Assembly (NCBI GenBank): GCA_026261815.1
Contig: JAMPIT010000269.1
Coordinates: 682,001 to 746,000, forward strand
Length of the DNA: 64,000 nucleotides
Source of the DNA: Monarcha castaneiventris obscurior
Lineage: Eukaryota > Chordata > Aves > Passeriformes > Monarchidae
Direction: 5' to 3'
In this document: positions 31,519 to 43,422 of the stretch, one piece after another
How positions within the stretch are numbered: the stretch's first letter is position 1
Layout of the letters: each line of letters starts with the position of its first letter
Made by a program: the position numbers and the translations under genes
The notes under the pieces: generated by a model
Seen by the model: the letters and a program-made list of their open reading frames with translations, nothing else
Told to the model about the DNA's origin: nothing
The model's database searches: none

Positions 31519-33361
31519 TCACCGTGGAAATCCCACTTTTCCCGGTTACTTCAGCCTGGCCTGGTTGTGGTGCTGGAAAGGGGAATCCAGATTTTTCCAG
31601 GGATCATATGGAGACCGTGTGGGAACAGCTCGTTCCCCCAGACTTCAAATCAATTAATCCCAAATTTGATTTCCCCCCTCAGCAACCATCCAGGTTTAAT
31701 TCCAGGTGGGAACACGGAGAACACTCCGGGATCATTGGAAATGCCACACTGGGGTTGGGATTGGGTTTTTTGTTTTTCCTGATGGGATTTGCTGATTCAC
31801 TGGAATTAATTAAAGTGATCCAGGAGCAGGGAAAATCCTGGATTTGCTGCACTCCCCAGGCCCCCAATCCCACTGAAAACTCCTCTCTGCTCCTCCCCAG
31901 GCCTCGTCCTGCTGCAGTTCCCAGCTTTTCCGGAGGCTGCCAAGGAAAGGGTCATTTCTGGGAATATTTTTAGCCCTGGCACCTGCCAGGAGAAGGAAGG
32001 TGGGATTTGGCAGCTGACTCCAGGCGGGATTCGGGAGCAGATGGAGCTCCCGGGCTGACGACAGGGCTGTGAGCAGAAGTTTGAATTCCAATTTCGGGAG
32101 CCTTGGGTGCTTTTCCAGTCGGATTTCTCCTTCCTTTTCATGGAAGCAGCCGCGCTTGGATTGGATTCCGTTCGTTTTCCCAGCCAGGAGCCTTTGGGGC
32201 AGAGCCACAGGAATGGGAATTGCCATCCAGGAGAATTCCACTCCCTGTTCACCCATTCCAAGTGCATTTCCTTGGTGCTTTTCCCATCCCAGGAAAATGC
32301 AGGAAAATGGCCTTTAAAGGCTCCAGCTGGGATTGGTTGGAGCTTTAGGATCCCCCTTTCCATGGAGTGATTTTTTTGGGAGAAAACAGGAGCTCCCGGA
32401 GTCCCTAAAATCAAATTTTGAGCCTGAATTAAGTTTAAAAAATCCTCGAAAACAGAGCCTGGAGCAATCCTGCAAATTATCCGTGGCCACGGAGAGCGGG
32501 AGACGCCCTCAGGAGCGATCCCTCTTCCCGGAACATCTCCCAGTCTGTAAATATTTCCCCAAAAAATAAAAGCAGGACAAAGCCTGATGTATAAAAGATT
32601 GGCTGGAGGATGTGTTATGGCATTCACAGCAATCCCGTCCGGGGGAATTTATGGCATCGATAAATTCCCTGCAAAAGGAGGCTCCGCCGCCGGATGGAGG
32701 CGTTCAATCCATCTTGGATCCGTGGAGAATTCCCAGTGTTACGGTTTGCCCGTTTAAAGGGGGATTGGGATCGAGTCTTTGGGGGATTTGGGATAAAAAA
32801 ATCAAAACAAACCCCTAGAAAACCTAGTTTAAAAGCCCGGTGGTGCTGTTTATCCCAGAGTTGTCCCACTGGGATCCTTCCCATTCCCAGAATGCTTTGG
32901 GAGTGTGGGAATATATTGGGAAAGAGGGAATGGGGCAGTGACAGTGAAAATTCCTGGTTTTAGGGGGACAGAATTCCCCTGGGAGCAGCTTCTCCACTCC
33001 CAGCCTTGAGCTCGTGTGGATTTTGGGTGGGATCTTTGGGAAGCTGCTGCATCCATGTGGGATCTGCCTGTCCTTGGGATGAGAGCATTTCCCACGGCTC
33101 TGGAGGGGGTTAAAGGAGCAGCTGGAGCTCCAGGGAGCTCAAAACTATGGAAAAAAACCCGAATTCATTCCGCAGCAATTCCAGCCCAGAGCCTGTGCTG
33201 AAATTCCCGGTTCTTTATGGAGGTGACATTTGCATGGAAATGGGGTCGGAGAGGGCTTTTAGGGGAGCTCGTTCCCAGCTGTTCCTGCTGCTGGATGACC
33301 TGGAGGGAGCGTCTGGGATGAGCTGCATCCATGGGAGGTGGGAAGGGAGGATGGATGGGAT
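31519..33361. other. Intergenic, nothing recognised
   Basis: No repeat array, and no exon with plausible splice context and family resemblance. Confidence 0.45.
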
Positions 33362-34022
33362 GATCCCTGCTCCTTCCCACCCCTGCTCATTCCCATCCCT
33401 GCCCCTTCCCATCCCCGCTCCTTTCCCATCCCTGATCATTCCCACCCCTGCTCCTTTCCCATCCCTGCCCTTTCCCATCCCTGCTCATTCCCATCCCTGC
33501 TCCTTCCCACCCCTGATCCTTCCCATCCCTGCTCATTCCCATCCCTGCTCCTTTCCCATCCCTGCTCCTTCCCATCCCTGCTCATTCCCATCCCTGCTCC
33601 TTCCCACCCCTGATCCTTCCCATCCCTGCTCATTCCCATCCCTGCTCCTTTCCCATCCCTGCTCCTTCCCATCCCTGCTCATTCCCATCCCTGCTCATTC
33701 CCATCCCTGCCCCTTCCCATCCCTGATCATTCCCATCCCTGCTCATTCCCATCCCTGCTCCTTTCCCATCCCTGCTCATTCCCATCCCTGCTCTTTCCCA
33801 TCCCTTCTCCTTCCCATCCCTGCTCATTCCCATCCCTGCTCCTTTCCCATCCCTGCCCCTTCCCATCCCTGCCCCTTCCCATCCCTGCTCCTTTCCCATC
33901 CCTGCTCATTCCCGTCCCGGCTCCTTTCCCATCCCTGCTCATTCCCATTCCTGCTCCATTCCCATCCCTGCTCCTTCCCACCCCTGCTCATTCCCATCCC
34001 GGCTCCTTTCCCATCCCTGCCC
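33362..34022. repeat. 16-17 bp pyrimidine minisatellite, about 39 copies
   Basis: Alternating 'ttcccatccctgctcct' and 'cattcccatccctgct'. Blocks of several units recur (for example around 33500 and 33590), which indicates multi-unit duplication. The + strand is almost free of G outside 'ctgc'. Confidence 0.96.
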
Positions 34023-34724
34023 CTGCTCCCGGCACCTCCTCCTTTCCCAAATCCCCTGGAAAACCCCAAACCCTGAGCTGATCCTTTTCCAAGTATTCCA
34101 CAAGCAAACTTTGATTTAATTCCATGTTTTCCCCTCATTCCTTACCCTGTTTTCTGCTCCGAAATCACCCCAGCCAAGTGCTGCCTCCTCTCCTTCCCTC
34201 CTCATTCCCAGCCCCATTTTTCCCCCTTTTTCCCTTCATTCCTGCATTTTCAGCCTCCTCACCCAGAAGCTGCTGCATTCCCCACTTTTTCTCCGAGGAA
34301 GTTTGGCCTCGGCCCCGTCGTGTGGAGCCATTTCTAAATCAGATCCTCTCGTTATTTACACTTTAGAGCCCACTGTGTTTTTCCATGTCCTCTTCCCATC
34401 GATTTTTGGGGAGGCAGGAAAGGAGCTCAATTATTCCCCACAAACCCACGGATTTCATCCGCGCCGGGTTTGGGGTTTTTTTATTTTTTTTTTTTAATTT
34501 TTTTTTTGTGTGTGCGTTTGACATTTTTAGAAAATCAATTCCTGGCGGTTGGGTTTGTTCAGGCTCCGGGGCCGGAAGGAGCTGACACAAAGCCGAGTTT
34601 TATTCCAGGAGTATCCATCCAAACCTTATCCCGGATTTATCTCCGGCCCCAACATTCCCAAACCTTCCTGGCTGGGTTTTGGATGCCCCCATCATCATCC
34701 ATGGTGTGACAAAGATAAAAAAAA

Positions 34725-35045
34725 GAGGGGATGAAACCAAATTATCCCAAATAAACGGAAATCCCAACCCCACGGAGCTCGGGATGTTCTTCCCGTGCTC
34801 CTGCCCTGCCTTTTCCACAGATTCAGTGGATGGTTTTATCCTGAACTTTCCTAATTTGTGCCACTCCTTGGTTTTCTCCCTCCCACAGTCCCCATCACTG
34901 TCCAGTCCTGGAAGCGGCCACGGCTCATTCCCTGTGCAGCCACGGTGTGAAAAACACGCAAAAAAAAAAGGGAATAAAGCCAAATTATCCCAAAGAAATG
35001 GAGATCACAACCCCTCGGAGCTCGGGGTGCTCTTCCCAGATTCCC
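34725..35045. repeat. Diverged ~70-bp pair about 240 bp apart
   Basis: 34731-34800 and 34970-35040 share 'ccaaattatcccaaa', 'cggagctcgggatgttcttc' and 'gccttttcc/gcctttccc' further on. This is a tandem duplication of a ~240-bp block, now diverged. Confidence 0.75.
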
Positions 35046-35711
35046 ACCCCGCCTTTCCCATGGATTTAGGGGCCGTTGGAGGATCCAGGCAGGGCAGGGA
35101 CATCACTGGGGACATCAGCGGGGACAGAGGACAGCCAGGGCTAAATAAAGTTCCCATTATCCCTGGGATGGAGGAGGGAGGGAGGGAAGGAGGGAGGGAA
35201 GGAGATCGACCAGGCCGTAAATTTTCAGAATTGCCCCCAAAAAGCTTCTCCAGGGAGTGAATCCGAGGGAGCGGCCGGGCTGGCTGCAGATAATGGACTC
35301 CTGATTAATTAATAATGCGCCGTGATGGAGGCTTTCATCGATCCGGAGACGTGAACCCGACCCCCCTCCATGAATAAAACATGGATGAGAAATGGGATTG
35401 GATTGTGGGGCGATCCCGAAATGACCGGGATGGATTGTGGGGATGCGGGAATCGCTCATGGATGGCAGCCCCTGCTTGGGATCCCGCGGGATTGGGCGTC
35501 CCCAAGGCCTGGGGTGGGAATGGCGCTGCTCAGCCCCTGGGAAGGATTGGAACCATCCCTAAAAACAGGGATGGAGCGGGAATGCCCTTCCCAGCTCGTT
35601 TGTGTCCTGGCAGCCACAAAGGTGCCACCATTGTCCCTTTTGGGGCTCATCGGGATGCTCAGGAGGTGCTGGCTCTGATCCATCCATGCCTCTCCTTCTC
35701 CTGGTCTCCCT
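35046..35711. other. Intergenic, nothing recognised
   Basis: A short (GGGA)n run at 35172-35202. Otherwise unique sequence. Confidence 0.45.
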
Positions 35712-36232
35712 CCATCCATCCATCCATCCATCCCTGATCCATCCATCCACCCATCCATCCATCCATGGATCCATCCATCCCTGATCTATCCATCCATCCA
35801 TCCATCCATCCATCCATCCATCCATCCATCCATCCCTGATCCATCCATCCACCCATCCATCCATCCATCCATGGTTCCATCCATCCATCCATCCATCCAT
35901 GGATCCATGGTTCCATCCATCCATCCATCCATCCATGGATCCATGGTTCCATCCATCCATCCATCCATCCATCCATCCATCCATCCATCCATCCATCCAT
36001 CCATCCATCCATCCATCCATCCATCCATCCATCCATCCATCCGTTCACCACCCATCCATCCATCATCCATCCATGCATGTATCCATCCATCCATCCATGG
36101 ATCTATCCATCCATCCCTCATCCATCCGTCCATCCATCCATCCATCCATCCATCCATCCATCCATCCATCCATCCATCCATCCATCCATCCATCCATCCC
36201 ATCCCATCCCATCCCATCCCATCCCATCCCAT
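35712..36232. repeat. (ATCC)n tetranucleotide array passing into (CCCAT)n
   Basis: About 480 bp of CATC repeats with interruptions 'ctgatc', 'caccc', 'ggatc' and 'ggttc', then seven to eight CCCAT units from 36196. A perfect 14-bp palindrome CCATGGATCCATGG occurs at 35897-35910 and 35933-35946 as part of a 36-bp higher-order unit. All six frames are open over most of it. Confidence 0.97.
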
Positions 36233-37455
36233 CCATCCCTCTCCCTCTCCCAGCTATTTTAACACCTCATGGAAAATCCATCCTCAGCCACCCCACAGCT
36301 CCCAGTTTATGGCAAATCCATAAAGGGGCTGAAGCCTTGGATTGCTCTTCCCATGCTCCAAACTTGGCCTCTTTTTGGGAAAATGGGATCCAGGGGAAAG
36401 GTGGGATCCAGGAGCAAACCATGAGGCAGCACCAGCCTGGAAAACCCCATCCTGCAGCTCCGAGCCGAACTCCTGGAAAATAAATCCAAAAAAACCCCAA
36501 AGCGTGGATTATCCAAGGGTTTGCTCCAGGGTTTCTTGTGGGATTTCTCATCTCCCACCCCTCCCTGGCGGCTTTCCCCTCTGGCATTCCCAGGGAGTGG
36601 TCAGCCTCTGCTGCTTCCCAAAAAACCTGCCCTGAATCCTCCCGTCCCTGCCCCGGCATTTGATTCCTTATCGGGGGCAGATCCACAGAGGGAAGGAATT
36701 TATTGTGGGAATGATTGGATAATGCTCAGCCCGGCAGCTCCGTGACCTTAAAATCTGCCCGTGAGCAGGGAAAGGGGAAAAAAAATGGGAGAAGAATAAA
36801 AGTCTGGGGAAGACTTTGCTGGAAAATTGAATTGGTTTTCTTTACCATTTCCAGGCCGTTTTAACTCTGCCCTCGGGGTCAATCCCTCTGGAACAACCTT
36901 TTCCTCCAAGAAAATGTCACAGCCCGGGCTGGTCCCGGCAGAGATTGGGGATTAGGAGGCTCCATGAGGCAGGCAGCTGGAAAAACGAGGAACATCCCGG
37001 GAGGGATTCAGGGAGAGCCTCCAGGACGCTCCCAGGGCTGGAACATCCAGGGAGCAGCCGGGATAACCAGGCCCAGCCTCCCTGAGGTGTTTTCCCTGTG
37101 CCAGGGGTTTGTTTATCCCGATTTTTCCCGATTTTTCCTGATTTTTCCCGATTTATAACCGCCCTCCCCATCCTGCTGGATCTCCCATCTCAGCGCCGGC
37201 GGTCAAAAAGGGACGGGATGGGTTTCCATGGCAACAACTCCCGAAATCCGGGCTGCGGTCCCTGTCCCCGCTCCGGGCCGGCTCCGTCCCCATCCCGGGA
37301 TTCCCGAGCCCTGGGAAGGGCGGGGCTGCCCCATTCCCAGCCCCCGGGGTGCGGGTCCGGGTTTGATCCTCTTTGGAGCGTTCCCGGCCGCCTTCCTGCT
37401 GCTCCTGCACCCTCGGGCGCCCGCTCCAGGGGCCCTGGGACCGCTGGGTGCTCCG
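36233..37455. other. Intergenic, nothing recognised
   Basis: Unique sequence. A short tandem 'cccgatttttcctgattttt' occurs at 37118-37156, and a CpG-rich stretch at 37190-37440. No exon is supported. Confidence 0.45.
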
Positions 37456-38285
37456 TGATCCCTCTGTGGTGTCCCCTGGGTGCCCCCTGAGTGTCCCCTG
37501 TCCTTCCCTGGGGGTCTCCTGGTTCCCCCTGGGTGTCCATTGTCCCCTCCAGGTGTTCCCTGATCCCTCTGGGTGTCCTCCGGGTGTTCTCTGATCCCTC
37601 TGTGGTATCCCCCGGGTGTCCCCCCTTCTCCTCCTGTCCCCACTGGGTGTCCCCTGATCCCTCTGGGTGTCCCCTGGGTGTCCCTTGTTCCCCCTGGGTG
37701 TCCCCCGCTCCCTCTGGATGCCCGCCGGGTGTTCCCTGATCCCTCTGGGTGTCCCCTGGGTGTCCCTTGTTCCCCCTGGGTGTCCCCCGCTCCCTCTGGA
37801 TGCCCGCCGGGTGTTCCCTGATCCCTCTGGATGTCCCCTGGGTGTCCCGTGTTCCCTCTGGGTGTCCCCCGACTGTCCCTCGATCCCTCTGGGTGTCCCC
37901 TGGGTGTCCCCCGATCCCTCTGGATGTCCCTGGGTGTCCCCCGATCCCTCTGGGTGTCCCCTGAGTGTCCCCTGATCCCTCTGGGTGTCCCCCGGGTGCT
38001 GCCCCGATCCCTCTGGGTGTCCCCCGATCCCTCTGGGTGTCCCCTGGGTGTCCCTGGGTATCCCCCCTTCTCACCCTGTCCCCCCCCGGTGTCCCCCGAT
38101 CCCTCTGAGTGCTCCCCCCGATCCCTCTGGATGTCCCTTGGGTGTCCCCCGATCCCTCTGGGTGTCCCCCGACTGTCCCTCGATCCCTCTGGATGTCCCT
38201 GGGTGTCCCCTGATCCCTCTGGGTGTCCCCCGATCCCTCTGGATGTCCCCCGGGTGTTCCCCGATCCCTCCGGATGCCCCCCGGG
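37456..38285. repeat. Pyrimidine-rich minisatellite with 82-bp higher-order unit
   Basis: Built from 'tgatccctctgggtgtcccc' and 'tgggtgtccc' words. An 82-bp block (about 37668-37749) is repeated almost exactly at 37750-37831. The minus strand is open over more than 1.5 kb (Gly/Asp/Arg/Thr-rich), which I take as a repeat artefact. Confidence 0.95.
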
Positions 38286-38811
38286 CGCTGCCCCGGCCGT
38301 GCCCTGCCCCGGCTGCCGCAGAGGGAACACCCGTCCCCTGCCCGGAGCAGCCGCAGCTTCCCCTGGATGGAACCCTCGGGAACAACCCCGAGGAAAAGCC
38401 GGGGCTGTGGGAGGTCCGCGGGCCCGGGGCGGCCCTGGAGGTGCTGGAATATTTCAGGGGGCCGCAGGGAGGCGGTGACAGGGACCTTGCCGGGTGTCCT
38501 TGCCGGGATGAGGGAGATGGATCTGGCGCTTGCCGGGAGCGGCGAGGCCCTGACGTGACAGCGGTGACGGATGGGCGCTCCCTGCCCGCGCTGATCACCG
38601 GGAACACTTCGAGTCTGTAAATATTCCCGGGGGGATGCAGCTGTCACCTCCTCCTCCTCCTCCGGGAGGTCTGGTTTAACAAAGCCGGGCTTAGGGAAGG
38701 GATGGGCCGGGAGAAAATGGGGATTTGGGAGCATTTCCTGCTGGGGCAGGTGGGGACATCGCTGAGAGGGCAGGGCACGGGTGGTTCTGCCTCAGCTCCC
38801 TGGAGCTGCTT

Positions 38812-39372
38812 CCTCCTGCATCCCTCTGGGTCCTCCTGCATCCCTCTGGGTCCTCCTGCATCCCTCTGGATCCTCCTGCATCCCTCTGGATCCTCCTGGA
38901 TCCTCCTGCATTCCTCTGGATCCTCCTGCATCCTCCTGAATCCTCCTGCATCCCTCTGGATCCTCCTGAATCCTCCTGCATCCCTCTGGATCCTCCTGCA
39001 TCCTCCTGAATCCTCCTGCATCCCTCTGGATCCTCCTGAATCTTCCTGCATCCCTCTGCATCCTCCTGCATCCTCCTGGTTCCCTCTGCACCCTTCTGAT
39101 TCCTCCTGCATCTCCCTGAGTCGTTTTGCATCCTTTTCCATCCCCCTGAATCCTGTATCCTTCTTCATCCTCCTGGATCTTCCTGAATCTTCCTGAAGCC
39201 TCCAGAATCCTCCTGATTCCCTCTGCACCCTCCAGAATCCTCCTGATTCCCTCTGCATCCTCCTGATTCCTCCTGCATCCCCCTGTACCCTCCAGGATCT
39301 TCCTCCACCCTCCCTCATCCCTCGGCATCTTCCTTCACCCCCCCTGCATCCTCCTCTATCCTTCATCATCCC
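38812..39372. repeat. ~20-bp pyrimidine minisatellite
   Basis: Units of 'tcctcctgcatccctctgga' and 'tcctcctgaatcctcctgca', degenerating to the right into 'cctgattccctctgcaccc'. About 27 units are present. It lies about 530 bp from the array ending at 38285 and has the same strand bias. Confidence 0.95.
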
Positions 39373-40124
39373 TCAGCATCCCCCTGCTTCTTTCCCTGGG
39401 ATCTGCACCCCTTGGAATGCGAAGTTCCCACCCAGGGCTGGAGGAGGGAGAGGGAAAAGCCCCTCCCGGGTGTTCTCCAGGTGGGGAAATTCCTCAAAAA
39501 CCCCCCAAAAAAAATCTCATCAGGGAGGTGATGCCGGGGCTGGAGCGTGGCCGGAGGGGCGGGAGCAGAGCCGGGAGGGATCAGGATGGAAAGGAGCTGG
39601 GAAAGGAGGAAAATTCCTTATCTGGGGTTTAAAGGCAAATAAATAAATTAAAAATCAGAAGGAACAAAAAAAACCCCAACACCCCACGGAGCAAATGGAG
39701 ATCTCTGGGAGGGGAATTGATAAACAGGAGCTTATCAGGAGGAAAAGCTGATAAGGAACAGCTCCTCAGATCCGGGCTGCAGCTGGCAGAGGACAGGGAA
39801 GGGAATGGGATCCTCGGGATTTGGGAAGGGCTGATAAGGGCCTGCAGTGACTCAGAAAACTTCATTTAAATAAAAAAAAAAAAAAGGGAAAAAAAATCTC
39901 CTTTTTTGTCTTCAGCCCCTGAACTTCCCAGGCTGCAGCTCAGGGGGATGGGGAGAAGGAGAATCCATCCCTGGAGCTGCTCCCAGTGAACGGAGCCCCC
40001 ATGGATTCACTGGGAATTTTCTTTAAGGTGGTTTCCAGCCGGGCCTGGAAGCGGCTGGGGCTTCCCAAAATCCCTGGATGTCCTCCCGCTCCCAAAACTC
40101 ATCCTGGGGAGGCACGGAATTCTC
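39373..40124. other. Intergenic, nothing recognised
   Basis: Unique sequence with an A-run at 39872-39897. It includes a purine-rich part at 39440-39620. Confidence 0.45.
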
Positions 40125-40320
40125 CTCAATCCATCCTGCATCCCCAAAAACCCTCCTGCATCCCTAAAAACCATCCTAGATCCTCCAAAACCATCCTAGA
40201 TCCTCCAAAACGATCCTAAATCCTCCCAAACCGGGAGGCCCTGCATCCCCAAAATCCATCCTAAATCCCACAAACTCATCCTGAATCCTCCAAACCCATC
40301 CTGCGTCCTCAGAATTCCCC
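40125..40320. repeat. 18-20 bp minisatellite
   Basis: About ten imperfect units of 'catcctagatcctccaaaac' and 'catcctgcatccccaaaaac'. Confidence 0.87.
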
Positions 40321-40705
40321 ATTCCCATCCCTGTCCCACCACATTTTGCCCATGGAAAACACCCCAGTTTTCTCCTCTTCCCTGATATTCCATCGTTCAT
40401 CCCCTTTGGATGGCAGGAACCCGCTCCCGATTTTTTTCTTTCTTTGTTTCGGTGTCGGTTTTGCCGGAATTTCCACCTGTTTATGGAATTTTCCTCCCTC
40501 CTTCCATAATTGCTGTAAACAACCTTCAAACAGCGCCGGAGCCACAAACATTCCGAGGGGAAGCGGAGGAAATTATGGAGATTCCGGAGCTGATAAGGAG
40601 AGCTGAGCGCTGATAAGGCCGGGAGCTGCTTTGTTTGTTCCTTTGTTTTCCCAAAAATCGGCTCTTCCCTGATTATCCCACAAATATCCGGCTGCAAATA
40701 AATAT

Positions 40706-40815
40706 CCAGGATTCCTGGTGTCCTTCTCCCACCTTTTCCTGGCCCTGGAAAGCTCCAGGATTCCCAGTGTCCTTCTCCCACTTTTTCCTGGCCCTGGAGC
40801 ATTCCCAAGATTCCT
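40706..40815. repeat. ~45-bp unit in two and a half copies
   Basis: 'ggattcctggtgtccttctc', 'ccaccttttcctggccctgg' is repeated with minor changes. Confidence 0.87.
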
Positions 40816-41094
40816 GGTTCCCAAGGTTTATGACCCCACTGATCCCAAGATTTATGGATTTGGGGACCCCTCGGAGCAGCCACTTCTTCACCCCCATCAA
40901 GGGGATGAGGAATTCCCTCCCACGTGGGGGAAAATTCCCGGGAATGGGCTCATTCCCTCCTGATTTTTTACTTTCCTGGAGGTTTTGACTCTTCCCGGAG
41001 CTGGGAATTGCCCAAATTCCCAGGAAAAACAAGAGACAAACGTCAAGGAAAAAAAACTCTGTCGTGGGAGATGAATAATTCAGCTGCCAGGAGA

Positions 41095-41215
41095 ACGTTA
41101 TCAGTTAATGATCTGTAATTATTAATTAATAATTGAGGCGCTAATAGGCAGGAAATGAAATGATTTAATTGCATCATAACATAATTAACGGAATTAATGG
41201 CCGGGAATTCAAGGA
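41095..41215. promoter_or_regulatory. Candidate TAAT-rich regulatory island
   Basis: A dense run of homeodomain-type cores (gtaattattaattaataatt, atttaattgcatcataac, ataattaacggaattaatgg) in an otherwise GC-rich flank. It could equally be neutral AT-rich sequence; conservation was not testable here. Confidence 0.3.
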
Positions 41216-42000
41216 GTTACGGGGTTGGGGCTTTTTTTAAGGAAAAATCTGATTTTTAAGGAAAAATTGGATTCTCCCAAGGGGCTGATGGTGGTTTTTG
41301 TTCTGTTGGAACTTGGGGAGGTGTGGGAGAGGAGGAGGAGGAAAAGGAGGAAGAGGAGGAAAATTTGGGAGCTGCAGGACCCCAAAACTGGGACGATTCT
41401 TCCCAAAATCGCGGAAAATCAGGACATGGATTTGCCAAAATTTTGTGGCAGTACAGACCCGAAAATACGAAATTAATGGGAAAAAATTATTTTAAAAAAA
41501 TCAATTTCTGGGCTAAAAATACAAATCCAGCCAGAGGATGGACGGAATTGCGGATCCGTGGATTCTCCTGGATGTTCATAAAGCCAAGGCCACCCCCCCA
41601 GGCCCCATTCCAGGGTTTTTATTGGAAAATCACAACTTTTCCTTAACGATGGGGGTGGGTTTTGTGGGGTGTTTCTAGGGCTTTTTTCCCTGGTCCCCTC
41701 CTGTCCCCGCTGCCATTCCAGAGGGACACGGATCATTGTCCCCTCCTGGGAAACGGGGATTTTCCAGCAGCGGGGTGGCCACGAAGGCAGCAGCTCCCAT
41801 CTGCTGGAGCCAGGAAGGAGCCAATAAAACCCCGGGAATGCAATTCCAAAGCTGTTTATAATTAATAAACCTTAAAACGCTCCAGATAACCCCAAATATT
41901 CCGCCAGGAGAATTGCCGGAGAGAGGGATGGGATGGGATGGGAATTCCACACCCTGCTGCGGGTTTGGCTCCACCAAACAGCCCACCCTGAATTCCCACA

Positions 42001-42355
42001 TCCCACCCCATCCCATCCCATCCCATCCCATCCCATCCCATCCCATCCCATCCCATCCCATCCCATCCCATCCCATCCCATCCCATCCCATCCCATCCCA
42101 TCCCATCCCATGGATCCCATCCCATGGATCCCATCCCATCCCATCCCATGGATCCCATCCCATCCCATCCCATGGATCCCATCCCATCCCATCCCATGGA
42201 TCCCATCCCATCCCATCCCATCCCATGGATCCCATCCCATCCCATCCCATCCCATCCCATCCCATCCCATCCCATCCCATCCCATCCCATCCCATCCCAT
42301 CCCATCCCATCCCATCCCATCCCATGGATCCCATCCCATCCCATCCCATCCCAAA
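42001..42355. repeat. (CCCAT)n pentanucleotide array with GGATCC interruptions
   Basis: About 65 CCCAT units. In the middle third a regular interruption 'catggatccc' splits it into higher-order units of about 17-32 bp. The reverse strand reads as an Asp/Gly/Met/Trp repeat in all frames, a repeat artefact. Confidence 0.97.
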
Positions 42356-43084
42356 CTCCCCCATCCCATCCCTCACCCTTCATTTTGAAGGGATTTATTG
42401 ATTCCCCCATTCCCATTGGGAAAAGGGGACCCCAAACCCCCCATTCCCAGCCCGGAGCCGACATCCCCCTCCCTTCCCAGGAAAACGCTCCATGAATCCC
42501 AAACAAACAAACAGATTTCACTCAGCCCTGGCTCTTTCAGGGTTGGGTTTTTTATTTTTCACTTTCCCTTTCATGGCAGATTTTCGGGAAGGCGGCAGCC
42601 AATGGAAAGGGAGGACAGGGATTGAAAAGGGATTCAAAGGAGCCTTATCACGGCAGGGCCAGGAGCACATGGAGCCTTGGAGATAGGGGAGAGCGGGGCC
42701 TCGGATCCACAGGGGTCCCTTTGCTTTTTCCCTCGGGAAATTGCATTTCCATTCCCTGTTTTTCCATTTTTTAGGAGGGGTGGGATTCCTGCCCAAGCCG
42801 GCAGGGTTTGGGATTGGGGACTGCAGGAATTCCGTGCATCCCTGGGTTAAAGGGTGGAGGGTGCTGTGGGAATAAATCCCAAAACTGTGGAGCGTGTGTT
42901 AAAGGCGAAGAAACCTGGAAATTCCGGGAAATACCGGGAAAACTTGGGAAAGGGATTTTAATGCTCAGCTGTTCTTTTTTTTGGGGGGGCACAGGTCTGG
43001 GGTTTGAGGGGAAAAAGGGAGGGATGGAGAGAGGGAGGGATGGATGGATGGATGGATCCATGGGATGGATGGGATGGATAAAGG
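42356..43084. other. Intergenic, nothing recognised
   Basis: Unique sequence ending in (GGAT)n at 43031-43080, directly before a CR1 tail. Confidence 0.45.
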
Positions 43085-43422
43085 ATGGGAATGTTCCTGT
43101 GAAGGAGAGAAGCTCCAAGGAGAGCTCAGAGCCCCTTCCAGCCCCCAGAAGGGCTCCAGGAGAGCTGGAGAGGGATTGGGACCAGGGATGGAGGGACAGG
43201 ACACAGGGAATGGCTTCCCACTGGGAAAGGGGAGATTTAGATGGGGTTTTGGGAAGGAATTCCTGGCTGTGAGGGTGGGGAGGGGCTGGGATGGAATTCC
43301 CAGAGAAGCTGTGGCTGCCCCTGGATCCCTGGAAGTGCCCAAGGCCGGGTTGGATCAACCTGGAATAGCGGGAGGTGTCCCTGGATGGCTTTAAGGTCCT
43401 TTCCCACCCAACCCATTCCCAC
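43085..43422 (+). mobile_element. CR1 LINE 3' tail
   Basis: About 340 bp: 'gctccaaggagagctcagag', 'ggctccaggagagctggaga', 'gaatggcttcccactgggaa', 'ggattcctggctgtgagggt'-type words, ending 'cccacccaacccattccca'. Same subfamily as 49602-49983 and 55697-56090 (all carry the 'ctgggaaaggggagattt' word). Confidence 0.9.

Noticed and set aside
35559..36483. Met/Asp/Gly/Trp- and Ile/His/Pro/Ser-repeat open frames at 35.6-36.5 kb and 41.7-42.5 kb
   Set aside because: They are translations of (ATCC)n and (CCCAT)n microsatellites.
37190..38734. 514-codon minus-strand open frame (Gly/Asp/Thr/Arg-rich)
   Set aside because: It coincides with a stop-free pyrimidine-rich tandem array; amino-acid content simply follows the repeat, and there is no start, splice or family signal.
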